Assembly (NCBI RefSeq): GCF_028583425.1
Contig: NC_072796.1
Span: forward strand, 144,159,464 to 144,223,463
Length of the DNA stretch: 64,000 bases
Direction of reading: 5' to 3'
Source of the DNA: Eublepharis macularius
Taxonomy: Eukaryota > Chordata > Lepidosauria > Squamata > Eublepharidae
In this document: positions 45,221 to 55,400 of the stretch, in pieces
Numbering within the stretch: the first letter of the stretch is position 1
Layout: every line of letters begins with the position of its first letter
Translations under genes and position numbers: made by a program
Notes under the pieces: model-generated
Database searches by the model: none
Seen by the model: the letters and a program-made list of their open reading frames with translations, nothing else
Told to the model about the DNA's origin: nothing

Positions 45221-46662
45221 AACAAGTGACTGCCAAACATGAAGCGGTTGTGGGTGAGGGCAGAGCTTGGCAGCAAGGACCGAGGTGGCATCTCTGGGGT
45301 AATGTGCCTGATGCTTGGGAGTCCATCTTGCGGGGGGTGTTGGGAGCGAGAGGCAGGCCTGTCCTCCATAGTAGCCAAAGTGGTATTTCCTGGGCGACTG
45401 TCCAGGGACTGTGGTTTTCTCGGGAAGCCTGCAGTGCTCTGCGAGTAACCGTGTTTGTTGCTGGCATCGCATCTGCGGATGGAGTCCCGATAGCCAGGCA
45501 CCCCTACAAAGGCAACGGGGATGCTGGCCGGCCAGGCCTGTGCATCTTAGGTAACCTGGCTGAGGTTCCCAGGATGTACCCGTACAGATTTATCCCTCTA
45601 GATGGATGGGTATTCCTTCACCACCCCGTTTAACTCTCTCAGGTATTCCTTGGTGGAAACCTGAGTGCAGGGATGTGCAAAAGTTGTTCCCGAGAGCAGC
45701 CAGATGGACTCCAGGAGGCACCCCCAGGGCAGCTTCCCCAGGGTGGACATTCTTGTCCTGGCGGGGCTTGGAAGAGGCCCTTATCCGAGTGCCGAAGGCC
45801 GAGGGGTGAGCCCAGGGCTGCGGCTTCGTTCTGTTCCCTTGACGCCCCCTGTAAGTTCCCACCACCGAAGCGATCACGTTTGGGCCGGCTTTCAAAAACC
45901 AGGCTTGGGAGTATTACAGGATGGCTTTAACTCAGGCAGGTTCAACTTTTGCCTGTTTCATGGGATTTTACTTGTGGAGGCTTTGTAACCACCCTGGTCC
46001 TTGGCATGGAGTGCAGTCAGAAATGAACGCCGCCGTGAGCCTGCAGGAGATGGAGAAGTTGCCGGGCCTGTGCTGGTTGGGACAAGTTTGTTGCTGTGTT
46101 GCTGTGCAACGCTGGGTGTGCAAATAAGGAGGAGCGGGGGAGAGGAAACTATGTGTCTTCGCAGCTGTGGTTGCAGTCCTGTGTGTGAGCACAGCGAGGT
46201 GTGCCCAGCAGGGTGGCTGGTTCCATCCCCATTTGCCAGCTCTCCCACGGCAGCAGATCCAAGGCCAGGCCCACTGCCTGCTGCCGGAGGAGAGGGCCGG
46301 AAGCCCCGCCAGGGAATCCTCCCACTTCCAAGCAGAGGCGGATGATTAAAGTTTCCAGGTGAAGGCAACACCCTCTAATTACCGGGGGAACCCACTGCAC
46401 CCAGCCCGCGGGGGAGCTCTAATCAGCAGGCATCGGGGTGCCAACACCCCGAGAAGAGGCCTCGACCCACGAGCAGTTTCTCCTGCCCAGCTGAGAACCC
46501 TCCATGGCAATGCTGCTCCCGGCCCTTCTCGCTCCCCACGCTATCCCCCGTCGCTTCCGACCATTCCCTGGCCCGGGCAGTCCCTCCTCAAGGGCAGACA
46601 GTACAGCCGTGGGAGCGGGAGGGTAAGCTGGAAACTTGCCTCGATCCTCTTGCTAGGAGGCA
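45221..46662. other. Intergenic, nothing recognised
   Basis: Mixed-composition spacer without gene or named repeat that I can support. Confidence 0.4.
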
Positions 46663-46880
46663 GAGTTGCCAACTTCCAGGAAGGTGGGGCATGGAGGTCT
46701 CCTGGAATCACAACAGATCTCAAGACAGATCAGTTCCTGATCTGGACATTATATGCAGATGAGATGTGACGTTGCAGAAGATTTGGGGGTGGGGAGCCTG
46801 GGGAGGGCAGAATTTGGGGGCGGAATGGGGATGTGGTGATGATGACACATCCTGTGATGTCAAAGGTCAGCTTTCCAACT
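46663..46880. mobile_element. MITE, family A, decayed
   Basis: 'gagttgccaacttccaggaa' start and 'gatctcaagacagatcagtt' resemble the element at 49023-49242. The right end is not clear. Confidence 0.35.
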
Positions 46881-47459
46881 CCTCCCCTTCCCAAGCGGTC
46901 ACTTCCTCCCTCTCAAATTCAGATTTTAAATTTCCCGCCTCGTGTGCTGCTGTGCGTCCTTCTGAGCCTTTGATCCCAGATCCCTCTGGCTGCGTCCATC
47001 CAGGGACCTTCCTGCATCCTGGGAGGAGCCCGGAGGCGTTTGCAGGTGCCAGGAGCGACTGCTTAGGGCTGCCGAGAACGGCCTGCCCTGCACACCTGGG
47101 GCTGCAGATACTCTGGGATTACTGTCGCAGACGTCCCTTTCCGGGAGGCCTGGCCACTTCCCAATTATGGTGGCAGTCTCGTAACAGCCACGCAGTTTCC
47201 TAAGGCAGCCAGCTTTTTGCCCACCCAGTGGGGACAATTCTCAATGAGAATTACGTCTCCATACAGAAATCAAAAGAGGGATCAAAGCAGTGCTTCCTTT
47301 TATAATATTATAAAAATAAACTCGGAGGCCATGGAACGGCATGCACAAGCTTGGCTGAGTTAGAGCAGTCTCTTCGGCATCATTTTTAGGCCTTCTGCCT
47401 CTCACCTCCCTCGTTCCTCCTTTTGTCATCAGGAATCACTAAATGTTCTCGAGACATTC

Positions 47460-48150
47460 CAGGGTTTGCATCTTGCAACTGGTACAGCAAGACCGAAGAG
47501 TTTTCAGGTAAACATTAGGAAGAACTTCCTGACAGTGAGAGCGGTCCCTCAGTGGAACAGGCTTCCTCGGGAGGTGCTGGGCTCTCCTTCCTTGGAGGTT
47601 TTTAAGCAGAGGCTAGATGGCCATCTGACGGCTGTGATGATTCTGTGAGCCTGGGCAGATCGTGAGGGGGACGGCAGAATGGGTTACGTCAGTGCTTAGT
47701 TCTCGTGGCCCCTTCTTACCTGCCCAGGGTTAGGCAGATCGCCACCTTGGGGCCAGGAAGCAATTTCCCCCCCGGCCAGTTTGGCTGGGAATCCTGGAGG
47801 TTTTTTGCCGTCTTCTGGGCATGGAGAGGGGGGTCACTGGGGAGGTGTGGGGGGGTGGGAGGTAGTTGTGCATTTCCTGCATTGTGCAGCAAGGTGGACT
47901 AGATGACCCTGGAGGCCTCTTCTAACTCTACGGCCGTTTCCAGATGGCTTACCTTCTGCCGCTCCATGCCGCAACGTCACGGCTCGTCCTGGGGCGAATG
48001 CGAAATATCGCGCGAGTTTTGTGCGATGTTGCGCAAAACTCGCGCGAGAAAACACGTATTTCGCGTTTTCCCCGGCACGAGCCGTGACGTTGCGGCACGG
48101 AGCGACAGAAGGTAAGCTATCTGGAAACGGCCCTTGATTCTAAGAATAAG
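47460..48150 (+). mobile_element. CR1 LINE 3' end, interrupted by a palindromic element
   Basis: Coding remnant RKNFLTVRAVPQWNRLPREV and SLEVFKQRLDGHL up to about 47640. A 3' UTR follows, to 'tctaactcta' at 47930. The foldback element occupies 47932-48132, and 'gattctaagaat' resumes at about 48136 as the CR1 end. Confidence 0.8.
47932..48132. mobile_element. 201-bp palindromic foldback element
   Basis: Arms 47932-47987 and 48077-48132 (56 bp each) are inverse copies with three mismatches. Pairing continues inward through 'tcgcgcgagttttg' and 'caaaactcgcgcga' around a small loop. It starts GGCCGTTTCCAGAT and is very rich in CpG. It sits in the tail of a CR1 copy. No coding capacity; flanking duplication unclear. 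Confidence 0.8.
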
Positions 48151-48162
48151 CTTGTTTTTCAC

Positions 48163-48255
48163 TAGGGTTGCCAGCCTCCAGGTATTGGCTGGAGATCTCC
48201 CGGAATTACAACCCCCAGATTTCCAGGAATTTCCCAATTTGCAGCTGGCAACCCT
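48163..48255. mobile_element. MITE, family A, internally deleted
   Basis: TAGGGTTGCCAGCC start and CTGGCAACCCTA end are inverse repeats. Both sides have 'tttcac', a possible target duplication. Confidence 0.6.
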
Positions 48256-48263
48256 ACTTTCAC

Positions 48264-48485
48264 TAGGGTTGCCAGCTCTGGGTTGGGAAATTCCTGGAGA
48301 TTTGGGGGGTAGAACCTGGAGAGGGGGGTGGGGTTTGATGAAGAGAGGGGCCTCAGCAGGGTACAATACCATAGAGTTCACCTTGCAAAGCTGCCATTTT
48401 CTCCAGGGAAACTGATCTTGATCTGCTGGAGATTTGCTGTAATTCTGGGTGATCTCCACCCACCACCTGGAGGGTGGTAACCCCA
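48264..48485. mobile_element. MITE, family A
   Basis: 'tagggttgccagctctgggt', then 'gctgccattttctccaggga', ending 'cacctggagggtggtaaccc'. Opposite orientation to the copy at 49023. Confidence 0.6.
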
Positions 48486-49022
48486 CTCTCACCAACAGAC
48501 ATTTTGACCTCAAAAGCTACCCAGATATCTATTTTTCAGAAAGGCAGACACTGTAGAACCCTGAAAGCTGAAGTAAGTCTGTGAAAAGTCTACGGCCAAT
48601 CTAGAAACCTCCCAAAGCTGTGAAAGACTAAGAGATATGGCTATAACAGTTCCTCTCCTTCACAGACATGCTGAAGCTAAGGAATATATCACTGACTTGT
48701 AGAAATGTAAAATCTATAAAAGGTTAGCAATTATTTGGATAAACAAACTTCAGCAAAAGTGAATTCCTTATCTGGAATTGCTGGTCAAAATTTTCAGAGG
48801 TTGATCAATAAACAGACATTATGATCTCTTGTAAATTGTAAATTAGAACACATAAACTAAGGTATATTTATTTATTTTTATTTATTAATTCGATTTTTAG
48901 CCCTCCCTCCTCACGAACAGGCTCAGGGCGAGGATACCCTTATAGAGTCTAGAAATGTCTGTAGGAACATATAAGGAACATAGGGTTGCGGGTCACTATA
49001 CACTCCCCAAATTGGCCCCGAA
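48486..49022. other. AT-rich unrecognised block with an L2-like tail
   Basis: 48486-48860 is AT-rich and unassigned. About 48865-48950 resembles an antisense L2 tail ('tttagccctccctcctcacg', 'caggctcagggcgagg'). Confidence 0.4.
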
Positions 49023-49242
49023 TAGGGTTGCCAGCCTCCAGGTGCTAGCTGGAGATCTCCCGGAATTACAACTGATCTCCAGGCAACAGAGATCAGTTCC
49101 TCTGGAGAAAATGGCGGCTTTGAAGGGAGAATTCTATGGCATTATATCCCACTGAGGCTCCTCCCCTTCCCAAACCCCGCCCTCTCTAGGCTCCATCCCC
49201 CAAATCTCCAGGAATTTCCCAACCTGGACCTGGCAACCCTAT
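49023..49242. mobile_element. MITE, family A, complete copy
   Basis: Starts TAGGGTTGCCAGCCTCCAGG and ends CCTGGCAACCCTA, inverse of each other. Interior 'ctctggagaaaatggcggct' and 'ggcattatatcccactgagg'. This is the reference copy for family A. Confidence 0.7.
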
Positions 49243-49605
49243 CCTCGAACAAAGTGGAGGAACACTCTCACGGCCGGTGCAACAACATCGCTTCTCCCCC
49301 CCCCCCCTTTAAGTAGCTGCCTCGGAGCAATTCCTGGCAGAAGCTGGCCTGGCCCAGTGCCCGGGCTCACCTGTGGGGCTTCCTCTCAATGCCAAGGCCG
49401 AAAGTAGAACAGGCAAGGAAACCAAGCCACGGTTGTCACGTACGCATGAAACTCTTCACGCCTAGGCGGGCAGTATTTTTATTCAAGGTTCTCGGGGCAC
49501 CAGGGCACTTCCCTTTTAGGCAGGCTCGGCTAAGACAGTGGCTGCCCCAGGGGCTGAGTGGGGCTTGAACCCTGGCCCAGGCCTGACACGCCCCACACTC
49601 CACAC

Positions 49606-49986
49606 TAGGCTTGCCAACCTCCAGCTGGGGCCTGGGGCTCTCCCAAAACTGCAACAGAAATCAGTTTCCCCGGAGAAAATGGCTCCTTCGGAGGGTGAAC
49701 CCTGTGGCAGTGTGGCCCCTTCCTAGGGATCCCAGACCCCATGGTGGACAAGCACCTGTGCGTCCTGCACCTGTGTGAAGACGTCACTTCCCAGGAGTGA
49801 CATCATGGCGCAGGGGCAGGGGTGTGCACACAAGGAGCATATGCAAGGAGAGAAGAGAAGGGGATCGCCGGGTGCCCCTTCGGCTGGTAGGATAAGGGGA
49901 GCTGGCAACCCTATCCCTTCCCAAGCCCTTCCCTCCCCAGGTCCCACCCCCAAACCTCCAGGAATTTCACAGTTGGCCAGCCTAGA
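49606..49986. mobile_element. MITE, family A, carrying a nested family B copy
   Basis: Family A begins 'taggcttgccaacctccagc' and resumes at about 49919 with 'cttcccaagcccttccctcc'. Between about 49725 and 49918 is a family B copy ('gggatcccagac ... gtgacatcatgg ... gctggcaaccct', quoted in part). Confidence 0.5.
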
Positions 49987-51159
49987 CCATTATTTTTCCG
50001 ACAGCCAAACGTGACTGCATGGATTCCGAGGAACCCAGAATGTGCTCACCAGGAGGAATCTGCAGGGCTGACTCAGGAGGACTTCCACAGAAGCTGTCCG
50101 ACAAAGACCTGAGGAAGAGTCAAAAGGAACGCTCCTCCCCAGACCAGATTTCACACCAGCCCCGATGACCTAACAGGGCACAGCAGGGCCCACCTGCTCG
50201 ACAGGCTTCCAGGAAGCACCATGTAGGGAGAATGGCAGTCCTAGTCCCAGGCTCTGGTCATGTGTGAAGGACGGGCTTGCAAGCTGCGCCGTTCCAGTGG
50301 GCTGTTCCCCTGGAGGTCAGAAATCCCTGCAGCCGATCCAGGACTTTGCCTGGCAAAGCAAACCCTTGCTTCCCAGCATTACCAAAACCAGACTGGTTAA
50401 CAATTGCTGCCACCAGTGGCTCCGAGTACCTCCTGCTAAACAAGTGGCATGTCAAGCACTCTGTGCCCTGTGTTGCTGTCAGGGGCCCTGCTCAGCTGCT
50501 CCCCTGCCCCTGCCCCCCGCCCCCCGCCCCCGCTCCTACAGGCTAGCCAGCTGCTGCAACTTTGCTACCCACTTCACGCTCTCATGAGCTCACCCACTGC
50601 CCCTCTCTGTTACCAGATTTCTCAGAGCAAGAGCAAATATGCACGACATGTTTCCAGAGATCAGGCTTTGGGCATTCAAAATGTAAGCAAGTTTAATAAA
50701 TGAATAAAAAGAATATGCGTGGTCTGTTCAAGCATTCAGGCTGAGCAAGGGTGTAACGAAATGGTTACCAGGGGTGAAATGAGTGCCAGTTGCTGTTAAA
50801 CTGTCTTTAAAGTGGGGGGGGGATGTTCCCCCTGAGGTTTGACAGGCTGTGGGGCCAGGGAGAGGCCTGCAGGAGTCTTGGTGTGGGACGCCCTTCTTCC
50901 TGGACTACAACTCCCAGCTGCCCTGGGCCAAGAAAGGGCGGGAAAAATAAGGGGTGGAGCCAGAATAGACTCAGCCGATCCTGAAGGGAAAAAATGTCGG
51001 TCACCCTTCTTGGTTGGAGAAGGAGAGGCTCCTGCTGCTGGGTTAAAGAGGTTCTTCTCAGTGTCTGGAGAATGTAGGGTCTCCCCTTGGGAGAGTCCTT
51101 CATCCCCCCCCCCCCCGGCCATTCAGCCTTCCCTACTTCAGGAGAAAGGTCAAAACGGG
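49987..51159. other. Intergenic, nothing recognised
   Basis: No gene or named repeat that I can support. Two AATAAA-type motifs near 50695-50705 have no upstream gene. Confidence 0.4.
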
Positions 51160-51720
51160 CAGCCATGTTAGTCTGTCTGTAGCAGTAGAAGAGAGCACAA
51201 GTCCAGTAGCACCTTTAAGACAAACAGAATTTGCGGTAGGGCAGGAGCTTTCGTGAGCCACAGCTCACTTCTTCAGATATAGCTAGAATGTGAGTCTATC
51301 TGCCCTTATATCTTTGAGAGTGGAGTGATTTCAGATGCTGAATGACAATAGCAGGTGAACGACAATAGCAGGAGTGATTGGATTGGGTGGGGTATGCAGA
51401 GGGGTGGTGGGTGAGAAATCAGCATTGATAAAGAGACAGGAAGCCTGGGTCTTGATTCAGTCCAGGTGGATGCATTGTCTTGAGCTTCGGTATCAGTTGC
51501 AATTCAGCAGTCTCTCTGTCTAATCTCCCTTTGAAATTCCTCTGCAGGAGAACTGCTACTTTTAGGTCAACAACTGAATGTCCTGGAAGGCTGAAATGTT
51601 CCCCCGCTGGTTTTTGAATGTTGTGGTTTCTGATGTCAGACTTATGCCCATTAATTCTTTTCAGGAGAAAGGATTTACTATCCAGCCATTTGGCCTTTAG
51701 CCGTCTCTGTCCCTTCAGGT
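51160..51720 (-). mobile_element. Penelope-like element 3' end, antisense
   Basis: On the minus strand an almost open frame reads INGHKSDIRNHNIQKPAGEH, then FSLPGHSVVDLKVAVLLQRN. It ends near GLNQDPGFLSLYQ, which is the C-terminus of a GIY-YIG endonuclease as in Penelope-like elements. Downstream come 'gaagaagtgagctgtggctc', 'acgaaagctcctgcc' and 'aaaggtgctactggacttg'. This links the dispersed tail repeats elsewhere in the window to the Penelope family. Confidence 0.7.
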
Positions 51721-52039
51721 GTGACTTTCTAGCAGGGAGTAACCTGCTGACTTGCTCCAGCCAGATCCATTAGCACATGTAAGCCCTAACGCTAACCCTG
51801 CGCTGGGGAACCTGATGCCCTCCTTCCTGCCAGCTCTGAGTTTGCGACCAGAGGCTGACATATTGGGGTGAGCTCTTGGGAGGGGGCTGTTTCTCTGCAC
51901 CACGTTTCACCCACAGCATCCCAAAAGCTGGAACGTTCCTCCGCAGACCCTCCCTTGAGCCTCGGAAGCAATGACAGGCCAGCAGTTCAGAGTGGCTGCA
52001 CAAAATAGCCTCTGGTAGGACCCTGCTTGGAGTGTCAGA
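51721..52039. other. Intergenic, nothing recognised
   Basis: Short spacer before the CR1 fragment; no gene seen. Confidence 0.4.
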
Positions 52040-52204
52040 GCAGGATCCGAAAGAACCAGGTGTTTTGCCGTCTTCTGGGCATGGAGCAGGGGTCGCTGGG
52101 GCAGTCGCGGGGGGGGGGGATAGTTGTGAATTTTCTGCATAGTGCAGGGGGCTGGACTAGATGACCCTGAAGGTCCCTTCCAACCCTAGGATTCTATGAT
52201 TCCA
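52040..52204 (+). mobile_element. CR1 LINE 3' end
   Basis: 'ttttgccgtcttctgggcat', 'ggctggactagatgaccctg' and terminal 'aggattctatgattc'. Confidence 0.85.
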
Positions 52205-52350
52205 CGTCCCCACTCTGTCATGGAAGCTTGCTGGCCAGTCACACGCTCAGCCTCACCTACCTCATGGGATTGTGTTGAGGATAAAATGGGGGAGGGTGAT
52301 ATTGCGAGCTGCTTTGGGTCTCCTTTGAGGAGAAAAGCAGGGCGTAAATA
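52205..52350 (+). mobile_element. SINE 3' part upstream of EPPK1 exon
   Basis: 'gaagcttgctggccagtcac', 'gaggataaaatgggg' and 'tttgaggagaaaagcagggc'. It ends about 60 bp before the EPPK1 3' splice site. Confidence 0.65.
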
Positions 52351-52414
52351 AAGGCTTCTGTTCACCCAGAAGAGAGATGTGATGCCCCGTTTCCCTCTTC
52401 TGCTCTCTTTGCAG

Positions 52415-55400
52415 ACCTCTGTGTGCCGGGAGCAGGACCTTCCTTTGCCTTTGCCCGTGTGAGCAGAGCCCCCCCCCCCAGGATGGAGCCAAGGCAGTCA
52501 GCAGCAGCCGTGGGCCAGCCTGCCCCCACCGCCCTGCCCCTCGAGACCCCTGCAGCAGCAAAGGCAGGCGCAGGCACCAGGAGCATTGCAGGGGTGTACG
52601 TGGAGGCCTCTTCCAAGACCACGAGTCTCTTCGAAGCCGTGCAGGAGCACCTCCTCCAGCCTGACCTTGCACTAGCCCTCCTGGAGGCCCAGGCGGCCAC
52701 TGGTGGCATCGTTGACTACGGGAGAAAGCAGCTGGTTTCTGTGGCAGAGGCACTGAGGATGGAACTAATAGGTCTGGAGATGAAGGAAAAGCTCTTGTCT
52801 GCTGAGCGGGCAAGAACGGGCTTTGAAGACCCCTACACAGAAGAGAAGATCTCGCTCTTCCAAGCCATCCAAAAAGAGCTAATTGGAAAGGAACAGGGCT
52901 TGAAGCTCCTAGGTGCCCAGGTAGCCACAGGAGGCATCATTGAGCCCAGCAGTGGCCACCGGGTCTCTCTCCAAGAAGCCTGTGAGCGCGGCTACCTGAG
53001 CGAGGAACTGAAGAGCTCCCTTTGTGACCCTGGGAATGTGGCGGCCAGGGGCTTCTTGGACCCGAACAGCAACGAGAAGGTCACCTACATGGAACTTATG
53101 AGGAGGTGCATAGCAGACCCGGCCACTGGCTGGTTCGTGCTGCCCCTGAAAATCTCTTTTCCAGGCCTGAGAGGGGCTGTGTGCAGCCATGAGCTTCTGG
53201 ATTCTGGAATCATTGATCCTGCCCTCTTCAAAGCCCTCCATAATGCGGAGATCACAGCAGAGGAAGTTGCTGAGATGGACTCTGTTCAGCAGTACCTCTC
53301 AGGAACAGGAAGCGTAGCGGGCGTGGCCGTGCTGGAAACCAACGAGTGTCGGGGCCTTTACCAGGCTTTGAGGGAGCACCTCCTCCTGCCAGGCACAGCC
53401 GTGGTCCTCCTGCAGGCTCAAGCGGCAACAGGCTCCTTGATTGACCCGGTAAGCAATGAGAAGTTCTTGGCTGATGCTGCCGTCCAGGCAGGAGTGGTCG
53501 GACCCGAACTTCATGAGAAATTGTCTGCAGCAGAAAGAGCGGTCACAGGGTACAAAGACCCCTACACTGGGGGGAGCGTCTCTCTGTTTCAAGCCATCCA
53601 GAAGGGCCTTGTTCCCAGGGATCCTGGCATTTTCCTGCTGGATGCCCAGCTTGCAACTGGTGGCATCATCGACCCACACACACATCACCGGCTTCCTGTG
53701 GAGGTGGCCTGCCAACGGGGCCTCCTGGACAGGGACACACATGCCCTCCTCTGCAATCCCACAGATGGCATCCGGGGGTTCTTTGAGCCCAACTCCAAGG
53801 AGGCCTTGTCCTATGCAGAACTGCTGTTCAGATGTGTCACAGATCCAGACACAGGGCTCTTCCTCTTGCCACTTTCTGGAGACCCCAGTGGGGCACATTC
53901 CTTCATTGACCACAGCACGCGGTTGGCTCTAAAGAACACGGATGTGCCCGGGGTCGGGGGCAAGTTTAAGGGGAAACAAGCCTCCCTCTGGAAGCTCCTC
54001 TTCTCAGACTACTTCACAGGCCAGCAGAGGCGATCTCTCATCCAGCAGTTCCGCTCGGGGGGCCTTTCCATTCAGCAGCTGGCCGGCACAGTCCGCGACA
54101 CCATCCAGCAAGTGGCTGCCAATTCCGAGGTCACATTCGAAGGTCTCCGGGAAAAGGTGACCCCTGCCCAGCTCCTGAGTTCCAAAATCATCAACCAAGA
54201 TTTGTTTGAGAAGCTAACTCAGGGGGAGACATTGGCCAAAGATGTCGTTAACATGGGCACAGTCAAAAAGTACCTGGAAGGAACCAGCAGCATCAGCGGC
54301 TTACTCCTGCCTGACTCAGAGGAGAGAATCAGCATCTACCAAGCCAGGAGGAAGGGCTTTCTGCGGCCAGGAACATCCCTCATTCTCCTCGAGGCTCAGG
54401 CCGCAACGGGATACGTCATTGACCCTGCCGCCAACAAGAAATATTCAGTGGACGAGGCCCTGCGTGCAAATCTCATTGGCCCAGACGTTTATGACAAGCT
54501 CCTGGTTGCTGAGAAAGCCGTCACTGGCTACAGGGACCCATACACTGGCAACAAGATCTCCCTCTTCCAGGCCATGATGGAGGACCTCATTGTCAAGGAG
54601 CACGGCATCCGCCTCCTGGAAGCCCAGATTGCCACCGGGGGCATCATCGACCCGGTCAACAGCCACCGCCTCCCCGTGGAGGTTGCATACAAGCGGGGCT
54701 ACTTTGACAAAAAGATGAACCTGATCCTTTCGGACCCCAGTGATGACACCAAGGGCTTCTTTGATCCCAACACCCATGAGAACCTGACCTACCTGCAGCT
54801 GAAGGAGAAGTGCCTCACGGACAGCTCCACCGGTCTCTGCCTCCTGCCACTGAACAGCAAAAAACGCCAGTTCATTGACAATCCCTCCAAGCAGGCTTTT
54901 CGGAGCTCGTGGCTCTTTGTAAAATACGGGCGCTTCCAAGGGCAAAGGGTGTCCATTTGGGATCTGCTGAACTCCGAGTACTTCAGTGAGGGAAGGAGAC
55001 GGGAAATATTCAATCACTACCGCCTGCACATGGTCACCCTCGAACAAATCCGACTCATGCTGGAGGAGGAGATGAAGAAATGGGCCCGCATAAAATTCCC
55101 AGCCATGAGGGGCCATGTCACGGCCTATCACCTGGTGGAATCTGGTATCCTTGACCGGGACCTTTTTGAAAGGTTGCTGGAGGGAGCAGTGAGCCCAGAA
55201 GAGGTGCTGCGCATGGATTCCGTGAGGAAATACCTCTATGGCACTGGCAGCATTGGGGGGATTGTGCTGCAGCCCTCCAATGAGAAAGTGGGCCTCTATG
55301 AAGCCATGAAGAGGAACATTGTGCTGCCAGGTGTGGTGCTACCCTTGCTCGAGGCGCAGGCAGCCACTGGGTTCATCGTTGATCCGGTGAAGAGCCAGAA

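Noticed and set aside
47932..48132. CRISPR-like or attenuator structure
   Set aside because: A single inverted repeat, not an array of direct repeats, in vertebrate DNA; a foldback transposon fits better.
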